Source: Bradyrhizobium diazoefficiens USDA 110
Lineage (GTDB): Bacteria > Pseudomonadota > Alphaproteobacteria > Rhizobiales > Xanthobacteraceae
Direction of reading: 5' to 3'
Length of the DNA: 64,000 bases
NCBI RefSeq assembly: GCF_000011365.1
Contig: NC_004463.1
Span: 62,001-126,000 of the forward strand
The notes below the pieces were generated by a model that had not been told where the DNA came from, ran no database searches, and saw only the letters and a list, made by a program, of their open reading frames with translations. The translations under genes were made by a program, and so were the position numbers. Position 1 is the stretch's first letter, and every line of letters starts with the position of its first letter. Shown piece after piece: positions 35,367-44,541 of the stretch.

Positions 35367-36296
35367 ATGGCCAGCAGCGAACGCATCTTCGTCCAGGCGA
35401 TCAGGCGCTATTGCGCCCGACATGGCATTGCCGTCGACATCCGCGCCGGTGGCTGGCTGATCGCGATGCGCCGGGGCGAGGCGCGCCACTTCGCCTTCGG
35501 CTACGACATCGGCCTCAACAGCGCCATCGCGCATCGCCTCGCCAACGACAAATCGGCGACCGCCGAGGCGCTGTCGCTTGAAGCCGTGCCCTGCGTTCCT
35601 CATCATCTCTTCCTCAACCCGAGCATGGGCGCGCATGTCGCCGGCCCTGGTTGGCGTGAAGCGATGCTGGCGCTGCTTGCGCAGCACCCGCAAGGCGTGG
35701 TGGTGAAGCCGAACGAGGGCACGTCCGGACGCGCGGTGTTCAAGGTGACGAGCGCTGCCGAGCTCGATCGCGCCGTCTGCGAGGTTTTTTCGTCGGGCCT
35801 CGGCCTCGTGATCGCGCCTTATGTCGAGATCGAGGAGGAGGTCCGCGTGATCCTGCTCGATCGCAAGCCGATGATCGTCTACCGCAAGGACCGGCCGTCG
35901 GTCGTCGGCGACGGGGAGCATACGTTGCGCGAGCTCGCGATCGCGGCGGGACACGACGGGCAGCTCCGCGAGCTCGAAGCGCGCGAGGTGAATGCGGTCG
36001 TCCCGAACGGCAAGCGGCGCATCCTGAACTGGCGGCACAATCTCGACGCCGGCGCGCGGCCGGTCCTGATGGAGAATGGCGAGGTGCGCGCGGCATGCGT
36101 GAGGCTCGCCGTCGACGCCGCCAACGCCATCGGCATCGCCTTCGCCTCGATCGACGTGGTGCGCGTGGATGGCGCCTGGCGCGTGCTCGAGATCAATTCC
36201 GGCGTGATGATGGAGGCGCTGGCGAAGCTCCATCCGGAGCTGGTGCAGGCGACGTATGACGCGGCGCTGGACCGGGTGTTTGGGAAGACAAGCTGA
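35367..36296 (+). CDS. ATP-grasp protein, RimK/cyanophycin-synthetase-like
   Basis: This is a 309-residue ligase-like protein. It shows the ATP-grasp pattern: GVVVKPNEGTSGRAVFKV, VIAPYVEIEEEVRVILLD, and SIDVVRVDGAWRVLEINSGVMME. The metal-binding Asp/Glu and Asn of the last strand are present. It would join an acid to an amine or amino acid; substrates unknown. No partner gene is close by. Confidence 0.8.
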   Translation: MASSERIFVQAIRRYCARHGIAVDIRAGGWLIAMRRGEARHFAFGYDIGLNSAIAHRLANDKSATAEALSLEAVPCVPHHLFLNPSMGAHVAGPGWREAMLALLAQHPQGVVVKPNEGTSGRAVFKVTSAAELDRAVCEVFSSGLGLVIAPYVEIEEEVRVILLDRKPMIVYRKDRPSVVGDGEHTLRELAIAAGHDGQLRELEAREVNAVVPNGKRRILNWRHNLDAGARPVLMENGEVRAACVRLAVDAANAIGIAFASIDVVRVDGAWRVLEINSGVMMEALAKLHPELVQATYDAALDRVFGKTS

Positions 36297-36317
36297 GCGC
36301 CAAGCGCACGCTGCCAT

Positions 36318-36468
36318 TCCTTCTCCCCTTGTTGTGGGAGAAGGTGGCGCGGAGCGCCGGATGAGGGGTTCTCTCCACTTGTATGACTGCTCGTGCGGAT
36401 AGATACCCCTCACCCGTCTCGCCGCTATGCGGCGAGCCACCCTCTCCCACAAGGGAAGAGGGTGCATC
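36318..36468. repeat. Palindromic intergenic repeat, tctcccac type
   Basis: The blocks ttctccccttgttgtggga and ggatgaggggt are inverted to acccctcacc and ccctctcccacaagggaaga. A short inner gcggcgag hairpin lies near 36430. It separates convergent genes. Confidence 0.75.
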
Positions 36469-36502
36469 GAGACCGCGGCACGATCACCGCCACTCAAACC
36501 GC

Positions 36503-37429
36503 CTAATTATTCGCGCTCGCCGAATCGTCCATCGCCTTGAAGGCTTCCTCGAGTTGCAGCGAGATCGGCACGTTGAGCCGTTCGCCGGTCGGAAGCCTGG
36601 CGGTGAACCATTTGTTGTAGAGCGGGACGAGGTCGCGGTTGGAGCCGAGCTTGCGGAAGGTGCGCTCGACCACGGCCGACAATTGCGGCTCGCCTTTCCT
36701 GAACATGATGCCGTAGGGGTCGTAGGACAGATAGTCGCCGGTGACGCGGTACTTGTCCTGCGCCTTGTGGCGCGCGATCAGGCCGGAGAGCAGGATGTCG
36801 TCGGTCGCGAACGCATCCGCCTTGCCGTCCGCGAGCATCTGGAACGATTGCTCGTGATCGGCGCCGACGGCGATGGTCAGCCCCAGCGAGGATTTCTTGT
36901 CGGCCGCTTGGATCGCCTGCTCATTGGTGGTGCCCTTCGTCACCACGATGGTCTTGCCCTTCAGGTCGGTCAGCGACTGGACGCTGGACGCCTTCGGCAC
37001 CATCAGCTTGGTACCGGCGACGAACATCAAGGGGGAGAACGCGACGCGCTTGGCGCGCTCGGCATTGGCCGTGGTCGAGCCGCACTCCAGGTCGATCTTG
37101 TTCTGGAGCACCGCGTCGATGCGGTCGTCCGAGGTGACCTTCACGTAGTCGATCTTGAGATTGGGATCGTCGACCTCGACGCCGATCTCCTCGACGATGG
37201 CCTCGCAGAGTTCGAGGCTGTAGCCGATCGGGCGGCCCGACTGGTCGAGGAAGGAGAACGGCGGCGAGCTCTCGCGATACCCGAGCCGCACGACATGCGC
37301 CTTCTTGATAGCCGACAGCGTCGGGCTGAGCCCTTCGCTCCCGGTCTGGGCGAGTGCTGTGGTCGCGAGCAACGATGCCGCGAGCCAGAGGCAGCCGCCG
37401 ATCACTGACCTTGTCAGTGTCTGGCCCAT
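36503..37429 (-). CDS. Glutamate/aspartate-type ABC substrate-binding protein
   Basis: This is a 308-residue periplasmic protein with a signal peptide (cleavage near ALAQ). The SBP_bac_3 pattern is clear: VVRLGYRESSPPFSFLDQ, PIGYSLELCEAIVEEI, and LECGSTTANAERAKRVAFS, which matches GltI. Partner permease and ATPase genes are not next to it. It lies ten bases after the DAACS symporter stop, in the same operon. Confidence 0.88.
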   Translation of the reverse strand: MGQTLTRSVIGGCLWLAASLLATTALAQTGSEGLSPTLSAIKKAHVVRLGYRESSPPFSFLDQSGRPIGYSLELCEAIVEEIGVEVDDPNLKIDYVKVTSDDRIDAVLQNKIDLECGSTTANAERAKRVAFSPLMFVAGTKLMVPKASSVQSLTDLKGKTIVVTKGTTNEQAIQAADKKSSLGLTIAVGADHEQSFQMLADGKADAFATDDILLSGLIARHKAQDKYRVTGDYLSYDPYGIMFRKGEPQLSAVVERTFRKLGSNRDLVPLYNKWFTARLPTGERLNVPISLQLEEAFKAMDDSASANN

Positions 37430-37438
37430 GGTGTGCTC

Positions 37439-38737
37439 CTAACCATGGCCGGCCATGGCGGGCACTTCGCCCGGCACCATGTCATCAGGAACGGCGTCGC
37501 CCGGTCCCATCGCATGCTCGGGCCCAAGCTCGCCTTCCCACTTCGCGACGACCGAGGTCGCGAGCGTGTTGCCGATCACGTTGGTCGCGCTGCGGCCCAT
37601 GTCGAGGAAGGTGTCGATGCCCATGATCATGAGCAGGCCGGCCTCGGGGATGTTGAACTGCGCCAGCGTCGAGGCGATCACGACGAGGGAGGCGCGCGGC
37701 ACGCCGGCGACGCCCTTCGAGGTGATCATCAGCGTCGCCAGCATCGCGAGCTGCGTGCCGAGCGGCATGTCGATGTGGTAGCTCTGCGCGATGAAGATGC
37801 TCGCGAAGGTGCAGTACATCATCGTGCCGTCGAGGTTGAAGGAATAACCGAGCGGCAGCACGAAGCTCGAGATCCGCGACGAGGCGCCGAAGCGGTTGAG
37901 GCCCTCCAGCGTCTTCGGATAAGCCGCTTCCGAGCTCGCGGTCGAGAACGCGATCATCAGCGGCTCGCGGATCAGCTTCAGCAGGTGGCTGTAGCGCGGC
38001 CCGATCACGATGAAGCCCACGATCACCAGGATCGTCCACAGGAGCGCCAGCGAGAGATAGAAGCCGCCCATGAACACGACGAGCTTCCAGAGCACCAGCA
38101 GGCCGTTCTTGGCCACCGTCGCCGTGATGGCGGCCCACACCGCGAGCGGCGCGAACAGCATCACATAGCTCGTCACCTTGAGCATGATGTGGCCGATATC
38201 GTCGATCAGCGCCAGGATCGGCTTGGAGCGCTCCGGCATCGCGCCCATCGCCACCGAGAAGAACACGGCGAAGATCACGATCTGGAGGATCTCGTTCTGC
38301 GCCATCGCGTCCGCGATCGAGGTCGGGATCAGATGGGTCAGGAATTTCTCGATCGAGAAGGCGGAGACCGGCAGGCCGGTCGACTGGCCTGCCGCAGGCA
38401 GCGTGCCGGGGAAGTTGGCGCCGGGCTGAAGCAGATTGACCATGATCAGGCCGAGCATCAGCGAGACGAAGGAGGCGCTGATGAACCACCCCATGGTCTT
38501 GGCGAAGATGCGGCCGAGCTTGGCGCCCGAGCCCATATGGGCGATGCCGCCGACCAGGGTCGCAAACACCAGCGGCGCGATGATCATCTTGATCAGGCGC
38601 AGGAACATCATGGCGATCAGGTTGATGGACGAGGCCCAGTCGGCGCGCGTATCGGGCAGGAAGTTGTAGATCGCCGAGCCCATGATGATGCCCAGCACCA
38701 TCGCGCCCAAGATGTATTGCGTAAACCTGTTCGACAT
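37439..38737 (-). CDS. Dicarboxylate/amino-acid:cation symporter (DAACS)
   Basis: This is a 432-residue secondary transporter with eight or more helices. Family motifs are SSEAAYPKTLEG (serine-rich hairpin), SFNLDGTMMY and GIDTFLDMGRSATNVIGN. It moves glutamate, aspartate or C4-dicarboxylates with protons or sodium. It is first in a two-gene operon with the glutamate-type binding protein. Confidence 0.9.
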   Translation of the reverse strand: MSNRFTQYILGAMVLGIIMGSAIYNFLPDTRADWASSINLIAMMFLRLIKMIIAPLVFATLVGGIAHMGSGAKLGRIFAKTMGWFISASFVSLMLGLIMVNLLQPGANFPGTLPAAGQSTGLPVSAFSIEKFLTHLIPTSIADAMAQNEILQIVIFAVFFSVAMGAMPERSKPILALIDDIGHIMLKVTSYVMLFAPLAVWAAITATVAKNGLLVLWKLVVFMGGFYLSLALLWTILVIVGFIVIGPRYSHLLKLIREPLMIAFSTASSEAAYPKTLEGLNRFGASSRISSFVLPLGYSFNLDGTMMYCTFASIFIAQSYHIDMPLGTQLAMLATLMITSKGVAGVPRASLVVIASTLAQFNIPEAGLLMIMGIDTFLDMGRSATNVIGNTLATSVVAKWEGELGPEHAMGPGDAVPDDMVPGEVPAMAGHG

Positions 38738-38947
38738 TGCTTACCCCCACGTACACCGGCGCTTCATGATGTCGCAGATATGGCGGCTGCGCAACTCGCT
38801 TGCCGGGTGGCCGCGTTGGCCGGATGTTCCCGTTGTGAAACGGCCCCCCGCGATCTAGCCTTCATGCAGCGCACAACGAATGCGCCTGCACGTTTTCTTT
38901 GCGGCAGCTGCATCAATAATCGTCAAACAAACGGAGAGGGAAACGCC

Positions 38948-39949
38948 ATGAGCGGCAGCATCAATCGCCAGATTCTTCTGGTCGAAAAACCCAGCGGCAA
39001 GCTCGGCCCTGAACATTTCAAGATGGTCGACGGCGCGATGCCCGAGCCGAAGGACGGCGAGGCTTTGCTGCGCGTGCGTTACATCTCGCTCGACGCCGCC
39101 AACCGCGCCTGGATGCATGGCGCGACCTATCGTTCAGCCGTCGAAGCGAACAGCGTTATGGCCGGCGGCGGCATCGCCGAGGTCGTCAGCTCGAAGGCGC
39201 CGGGGTTGGCTGCCGGCGACATCGTGTTCGGCGACACCGGCTGGCAGGAGTTTGCCGCGGTGCCGGCAAAGCATCTCACCAAGATGCCGAAGCTGGAACC
39301 GATGACGCATCTGCTCAGCGTGTTCGGCATCGCCGGCCTCACCGCCTATTTCGGCCTGCTGGAGGTCGGCAAGCCCAAAGAGGGCGAGACCGTCGTGGTC
39401 TCCGCGGCGGCCGGCTCGGTCGGCTCGATCGTCGGGCAGATCGCCAAGATCAAGGGATGTCGCGTCATCGGCATCGCCGGCGGCGCCGACAAGTGCAACT
39501 GGCTGACCTCCGAGCTCGGATTCGATGCCGCCGTCGACTACAAGGACGGCGCGGTGTTCAAGGCCCTGCGCGCGGCCGCGCCAACGGGCATCGACGTCTA
39601 TTTCGACAATGTCGGCGGCGACATTCTGGAAGCCTGCCTGCCGCAGATGAACAATTACGGCCGCATCGCCTGCTGCGGCGCGATCTCGCAATATGACGGT
39701 GCGCCTGCCGCGCACGGTCCGCGCGGCGTACCCGGCCTGATCGTGGTGAAGCGGCTCGTCATGCAGGGCTTCATCGTGATGGACTACATGAAGGACAGCC
39801 AGCGCGCGCTCGCCGAGCTCCAGGGCTGGGTCAAATCCGGCAAGCTGAAGGTGCAGGAGGACATCATCGACGGATTGGAGAACACGCCGAAAGCGCTGAT
39901 CGGATTGCTCGCGGGCGAGAACCGCGGCAAGCGCATGGTCAAGCTCTGA
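38948..39949 (+). CDS. NADP-dependent zinc-free MDR oxidoreductase
   Basis: This is a 333-residue protein of the CurA/leukotriene-B4-dehydrogenase type. It shows AAAGSVGSIVGQIAKIKG (coenzyme site), FDNVGGDILEACLPQMN and YGRIACCGAISQY. These enzymes reduce alpha,beta-unsaturated ketones with NADPH. ATG 38948 gives the normal N-terminus; frame sequence to the left is not part of the gene. Confidence 0.9.
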   Translation: MSGSINRQILLVEKPSGKLGPEHFKMVDGAMPEPKDGEALLRVRYISLDAANRAWMHGATYRSAVEANSVMAGGGIAEVVSSKAPGLAAGDIVFGDTGWQEFAAVPAKHLTKMPKLEPMTHLLSVFGIAGLTAYFGLLEVGKPKEGETVVVSAAAGSVGSIVGQIAKIKGCRVIGIAGGADKCNWLTSELGFDAAVDYKDGAVFKALRAAAPTGIDVYFDNVGGDILEACLPQMNNYGRIACCGAISQYDGAPAAHGPRGVPGLIVVKRLVMQGFIVMDYMKDSQRALAELQGWVKSGKLKVQEDIIDGLENTPKALIGLLAGENRGKRMVKL

Positions 39950-39963
39950 CGACGTATTGCTTG

Positions 39964-40055
39964 AGCATGATCTCCGCGCAAACGCGTTCCGCGTCTGTCG
40001 CGAGGGATAACCGCTGCACACTTTGCGCTGACGCGGCCCTTCGGGTCCGGATCAT
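39964..40055. repeat. Palindromic intergenic repeat, gagcatgatc type
   Basis: Inverted ends gagcatgatc and gatcatgctc flank a GC-rich core after the MDR gene. Similar elements are common between genes in this group. Confidence 0.7.
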
Positions 40056-40209
40056 GCTCCAGTTACGTCGCAATTGCGCCGGCATTATCCACTTGCGGTA
40101 GCGGCCAAAGCATCCAAAGATACCGCGCGCGAGGCATCACTCGCGACGATTGCGCTTGAATCACATTTGAAAATCGTCGGCGCTACCGACAGGGCGGGAA
40201 TTCACTCAG

Positions 40210-41061
40210 ATGTTCAACACGTTGAAACATGCATCAACGCGCACGGCGTTGCTCGCGGCCGTGCTCTTCGCAACTGCAACAGGCGCGTTCGCGCAAGCGC
40301 CGACCGACGCGCAGAAGAGCGCGATCCGGTCCGCATGCCGCTCGGACTTCATGGCGCACTGCTCGAGCGTCACGCCCGGCGGCGTGGAAGCGTATCAATG
40401 TCTGGCGAAGAACATGTCGAGCCTGTCACCTGGATGCCAGACCGCGGTTCGCGCGGTCGAGCCGGCTGCGCCTCCGAAGACCGAAGCCGCGCCGGCCGCG
40501 CCAAAGACCGAAGCTGCGCCCAAGACCGAGTCCAAGACGGAAACGGCGCCTGCGGCGCCGAAGGCTGAATCGGCGCCCGCCGAAAAGCCCGCCGCCGCAC
40601 CAGCGCCGAAGGCAGCTGCCGCCAAGCAACCGAGCAGCGCGCAGGTTGCTGCGGTCAAGAGCGCGTGCCGCGCCGACTATCCCAAGGTCTGCGCCAGCGT
40701 GCCGCCGGGCGGTGCGCCCGCGCTCGAATGCCTTGAGAAGAACAAGGCAAAGGTTTCGCCCGCCTGCGAGAAGGCCCTGAGCGCCGCGGCCGGCGGCGGC
40801 GCAGCAGCAACGGCAGCGCCTGCGGGCGCAGCCCCTGCGGCGGCGGCAGCACCGGCGGCCGCGCCAGCCGTGATCGTTCTGCGCCCGCTGCGGCCGCGCG
40901 AAGAGCTGTTCATCGTCCGATCGGCCTGCGGCGCCGACATCCGCACGCTGTGCGCCGGCGTCGCGCCCGGCGGCGGCCGCATCGTGCAATGCATCGCCAG
41001 CAATGCCGCGTCGCTGTCGCCCGCGTGCAAGGACGTGCTGGCGCCGTTCGCGGCGCGATAA
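40210..41061 (+). CDS. Exported protein with three Cys-rich repeats
   Basis: This is a 283-residue protein with a signal peptide (AVLFATATGAFAQA). Three modules share the spacing C-x7-C-x12-C-x11-C: residues about 43-76, 151-184 and 241-274. They are joined by Ala/Pro/Lys-rich linkers. Four Cys per repeat suggest two disulfides each, in the periplasm. I know no function for it. Confidence 0.8.
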   Translation: MFNTLKHASTRTALLAAVLFATATGAFAQAPTDAQKSAIRSACRSDFMAHCSSVTPGGVEAYQCLAKNMSSLSPGCQTAVRAVEPAAPPKTEAAPAAPKTEAAPKTESKTETAPAAPKAESAPAEKPAAAPAPKAAAAKQPSSAQVAAVKSACRADYPKVCASVPPGGAPALECLEKNKAKVSPACEKALSAAAGGGAAATAAPAGAAPAAAAAPAAAPAVIVLRPLRPREELFIVRSACGADIRTLCAGVAPGGGRIVQCIASNAASLSPACKDVLAPFAAR

Positions 41062-41190
41062 GGCAGCGCACGGCGACGCGCCGGAGTGCACGACACCGAT
41101 CGGCGGCATGCGCGAATGAATTCTCGCACGCCTGCCGCGATCAACCTTTGCGGATATCGATTTCGATCACGACAAGACCGGGAGGACAAC

Positions 41191-41406
41191 ATGCGTTCAT
41201 TGCTGCTGGTTGCTTCTGCACTCCTCGCCTTCGGGGCGACCATGACGTTCGAGGCCACCGACGCCAACGCGGTGGTGTGCGCCCGCGGCGTCTATCGCGC
41301 CGGCTGCGCCGGGCCGAACGCGGCCGTCGTGGTCCGCAAGCCGGTTCCGGTGGTCCGCTGTACCAGGGTGCTGGTGGACGGGGTCTACGTGAAGCGCTGC
41401 GTCTGA
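41191..41406 (+). CDS. Small exported protein
   Basis: This is a 71-residue protein with a signal peptide (MRSLLLVASALLAFGAT, cleavage near ANA) and a tail with four cysteines (VVCARG, AGCAG, VVRCTR, VKRCV). GGAGGA lies six bases before ATG 41191. Related small proteins are frequent in Bradyrhizobium. Function unknown. Confidence 0.75.
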   Translation: MRSLLLVASALLAFGATMTFEATDANAVVCARGVYRAGCAGPNAAVVVRKPVPVVRCTRVLVDGVYVKRCV

Positions 41407-41557
41407 TCCCCGGGTGGCCAAGCCGGCGCGCTTTGGCTATGGTTCGCGCCTGACGGTTTCGGACACGCGCAAGACGCAGGTCCGAAAGCGAGCTTTGGCG
41501 CGCCGCGCTTGGCCGATAATTCTGCTGGCGCGGGAGGCCGGAGCACATTAGTCTACC

Positions 41558-41584
41558 CCTAGATAGTAAGTATACTGTCAATTA
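41558..41584 (+). promoter_or_regulatory. Operator-like site upstream of the hydroxylase-ligase operon
   Basis: The site reads cctagatagt, then agtatactgtcaatta. It is the same 27-bp sequence as at 45832-45858 except for three bases. Its core AGTATACT is a perfect palindrome. It lies 13 bases before the TTG start and probably overlaps the -10 (TATACT at 41571-41576). The MarR protein encoded at 44542 is the likely binder. Confidence 0.7.
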
Positions 41585-41596
41585 GGGAGGCAGACG

Positions 41597-42751
41597 TTGC
41601 GGATCGCCGTGATTGGCGGGGGGCCCGGCGGGCTCTACTTCGCCTATCTCTGGAAGAAGCGTCATCCCGAGGATCAAGTCGACCTGTTCGAACAGAACCC
41701 GGCCGACGCGACCTGGGGTTTTGGCGTGGTGTTCTCCGACCAGGCCCTGGAGTTCCTGCGCGCCGACGACCCCGAGACGGTCGATGCGATCGCGCCGCAT
41801 ATGGAGAGCTGGGAGAACATCACGCTCAACCTGCAGGGCGGCAGCGTCGCCATCGACGGGGTCGGCTTCTCCTCGATCGGGCGGCTCGAGCTCTTGCAGT
41901 TCCTTCAGCAGCGCGCGCTCGATGTCGGGGTCACGCCGCGCTTCGACACGCAAATTCACGGGATCGACCAGCTCAACGGCCACGATCTGATCGTCGCCGC
42001 CGACGGCTTGAACTCGCTGGTGCGCCGCGCTTACGAGGGCGATTTCGGCACCTCGCTGTCCTACTCCTCCAACAAGTTCGTCTGGTACGGCACCTCGAAG
42101 CGCTTCGACACGCTGTCACAGACTTTTGTGAAGACCGACCGCGGCGCCTTCAACGCCCATCACTACCGCTATTCGCCGACCATGAGCACCTTCCTGGTCG
42201 AGTGCGACCACGCCACCTGGCAGGCCTATGGCTTCGCCTACAAGGACGTCGAACAGTCCAAGGGCGTCTGCGAGGAGGTGTTCGCCGACACGCTCGGCGG
42301 CCACTGCCTCGTCTCCAACAAATCGGTGTGGCGCAATTTTCCCTGGGTCTGGAACGAGCACTGGTCGTTCAAGAATATGGTGCTTATCGGCGACGCGCTG
42401 CACTCGGCGCATTTCTCGATCGGCTCCGGCACGCGGCTCGCGATCGAGGACGCGATCGCGCTGGTCAAGGCGCTGGAATCCGATGCGCATCTGAACACCG
42501 CATTGCTTCGCTACCAGGCCGCGCGCAAACCGGTCGTGCAGAAGCTCGTCGACGCCGCACGAACCAGCGCCTCCTGGTACGAGAACTTTGCCCAGCACAT
42601 GCAGCTCGACCTGATGGATTTTGCTTACAGCTACATCACCCGCTCCGGCCGCATCGACGATTCCCGGCTGCGGGCGATGTCGCCGGCCTTCATGGCGCGT
42701 TACGAGGCCGCCAAGAACGGTGGGGATGCGGCCAGTGAGGCTACCGCATGA
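41597..42751 (+). CDS. FAD-dependent hydroxylase, salicylyl-CoA 5-hydroxylase-like (FAD domain only)
   Basis: This is a 384-residue flavoprotein hydroxylase. The dinucleotide motif is IAVIGGGPGGLYFA, then FGVVFSDQALEF, VAADGLNSLVRR and the second FAD motif VLIGDALHSAHFSIGSG. It matches the N-terminal part of salicylyl-CoA or anthraniloyl-CoA hydroxylases and lacks their C-terminal old-yellow-enzyme domain. It probably hydroxylates an aryl-CoA formed by the ligase downstream. The start is TTG 41597 with GGGAGG just upstream; it overlaps the ligase ATG by four bases. Confidence 0.85.
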   Translation: MRIAVIGGGPGGLYFAYLWKKRHPEDQVDLFEQNPADATWGFGVVFSDQALEFLRADDPETVDAIAPHMESWENITLNLQGGSVAIDGVGFSSIGRLELLQFLQQRALDVGVTPRFDTQIHGIDQLNGHDLIVAADGLNSLVRRAYEGDFGTSLSYSSNKFVWYGTSKRFDTLSQTFVKTDRGAFNAHHYRYSPTMSTFLVECDHATWQAYGFAYKDVEQSKGVCEEVFADTLGGHCLVSNKSVWRNFPWVWNEHWSFKNMVLIGDALHSAHFSIGSGTRLAIEDAIALVKALESDAHLNTALLRYQAARKPVVQKLVDAARTSASWYENFAQHMQLDLMDFAYSYITRSGRIDDSRLRAMSPAFMARYEAAKNGGDAASEATA

Positions 42752-44361
42752 GCAACGAGATTTGCGACCAGGTGCCCGCGGACAGCGCGGGCGCACGCGA
42801 GATCGGCTTTGCCGTTCCGGAAATCTACAACGCCAGCCGCGTGCTGTTCGACAATCTCGGCAAGGGATATGGCGACAAGCTCGCGCTGATTGGTCCGGCG
42901 GGCACGCGCACATATGCCGAGCTCTGCGCGGAGGCTTGCCGCTGGGGCAACGGCTTCATCTCGCTCGGCCTCAAGCGTGGCGATCGCGTGCTGCTGTTCC
43001 TCGACGATACGCCGGCTTATCCCGCCGCCTTCTTCGGCGCCGTGCGTGCCGGCTTCGTGCCGCTCCTGATCAACACGCTGACGCCGCCGGATCTGTTGCA
43101 ATTCTATCTCGCCGATTCCGGCGCGACCGTCGCGGTGGCCGAGTCCGAATTCTGCGCGCGCTTCAATGCAGAGGCGCGCAAGGACACGAGCCTGCGTACG
43201 CTGATCGTCGTCAATGGCGAAATGGGCGAGCGTGCTGCGCCTGCGGCGGTCGCGGCGGCAAGCTGGCTTGCGCAATTCCCGGCCGAGCTTGCGGAAGCGA
43301 ATACCCATCGCAACGAGATGGCGTTCTGGATGTACTCGTCCGGCTCGACCGGCCGGCCCAAGGGCATCGTGCACCTCCAGCACGACATGACCTATAGCGA
43401 GGTGGCCTTCGCGCAGAATGTGTTGAAGCTGACGCCTGACGACATCTGCTTCTCGGTGCCGAAGATCTTCTTTGCCTACGGGTTCGGCAACTCCGTCACC
43501 TTCCCGTTCTCGGTCGGCGCGGCGACGCTGCTGCTACCGGGACAGCCGAAGCCGGCGACGATCTTCGCGGCGATCGAGCAATACAGGCCGACCGTCTTCT
43601 TCGGCCTGCCGACGCTTTACACCTCGCTGACCAAGGCCGAGGGCGCGCAACAGACGAACTTCTCGTCGCTGCGCATGGCGCTCTCCGCAGCCGAAGTGCT
43701 CTCGGCCGAAGTCTTCAACGGCTGGAAGACGCTCACGGGGCTCGAAATCGTCGAAGGCCTCGGCTCGACCGAGGTGCTGCACATCTATCTCTCCAACCGT
43801 CCCGAACGGAAGAAGCTCGGCGCCGCGGGCCTGCGCGTGCCCGGCTACGAGGTCGCGCTGCGCAACAAGGACGGAAGCGAGGTCGGCGACGGCGAGGAAG
43901 GCATCTTGTGGGTGCGCGGCGATTCCAACACGCCACTGTACTGGAATCGGCCGGACAAGTCCGCCGAGACCATCCGCGAGGGCGGGTGGATCTACACCGG
44001 CGACCGCTTCGTCCGCGATGCCGACGGCTTCCACTTCTTCCGCGGCCGCGCCGACGATCTCATCAAGATCTCCGGCCAGTGGGTCTATCCGCTCGAGGTC
44101 GAGCTCTGCCTCGCCGATCACCCCGACATCCGCGAATGCGCGGTGTTCGCCGCCGAGCTGCCGGACCGTCGCATGACGCTGAAGGCGGTGGTGGTGATGA
44201 ACAGCCGCACCACCGACCAAGGCGAAGCGACGCGGCGGCTACAGGATTACGTGAAGGGCAAGCTCTTGCCCTACAAATATCCGCGCGAGGTGATCTTCAT
44301 CGACGAACTGCCGAAGACGGGGACGGGGAAGATCGACCGGCAGGCGTTGCTGCGGATGTGA
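42748..44361 (+). CDS. Aryl-CoA ligase, benzoate-CoA ligase family
   Basis: This is a 537-residue AMP-forming ligase. It has the AMP-binding motif YSSGSTGRPKGIVH, DICFSVPKIFFAYGFGNS of benzoate-CoA ligases, GLGSTEVLHIYLSN, and the terminal lysine motif PKTGTGKIDRQAL. It would activate salicylate, a hydroxybenzoate or a related acid to the CoA ester for the hydroxylase. It is coupled to that gene by an ATGA overlap. Confidence 0.88.
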   Translation: MSNEICDQVPADSAGAREIGFAVPEIYNASRVLFDNLGKGYGDKLALIGPAGTRTYAELCAEACRWGNGFISLGLKRGDRVLLFLDDTPAYPAAFFGAVRAGFVPLLINTLTPPDLLQFYLADSGATVAVAESEFCARFNAEARKDTSLRTLIVVNGEMGERAAPAAVAAASWLAQFPAELAEANTHRNEMAFWMYSSGSTGRPKGIVHLQHDMTYSEVAFAQNVLKLTPDDICFSVPKIFFAYGFGNSVTFPFSVGAATLLLPGQPKPATIFAAIEQYRPTVFFGLPTLYTSLTKAEGAQQTNFSSLRMALSAAEVLSAEVFNGWKTLTGLEIVEGLGSTEVLHIYLSNRPERKKLGAAGLRVPGYEVALRNKDGSEVGDGEEGILWVRGDSNTPLYWNRPDKSAETIREGGWIYTGDRFVRDADGFHFFRGRADDLIKISGQWVYPLEVELCLADHPDIRECAVFAAELPDRRMTLKAVVVMNSRTTDQGEATRRLQDYVKGKLLPYKYPREVIFIDELPKTGTGKIDRQALLRM

Positions 44362-44402
44362 GGCCAGGCACTGTTAGGGACGCAGCACGCAACCACACTC
44401 TC

Positions 44403-44505
44403 GCTGTCATCGCCCGCGAAAGCGGGCGATCCAGTACGCCGGGACGGTGAGGAATACGGAGAATCCGCGGCGTACTGGATTCCCCGCCTTCGCGGGGAAT
44501 GACAC
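44403..44505. repeat. Interspersed palindrome, gtcat-cgggg type
   Basis: The arms tgtcatcgcccgcgaaagcg and cgccttcgcggggaatgaca, with gatccagtacgccg and cggcgtactggat inside, form a long hairpin between the convergent ligase and MarR genes. Confidence 0.8.
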
Positions 44506-44541
44506 CGCTATTGTTGCAACATCAGCGTCTTACTCACTCGT

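Noticed and set aside
37433..38947. Upstream extension of the MDR oxidoreductase to 838 codons
   Set aside because: The extension is antisense to the DAACS symporter. The true start at 38948 fits the family N-terminus.
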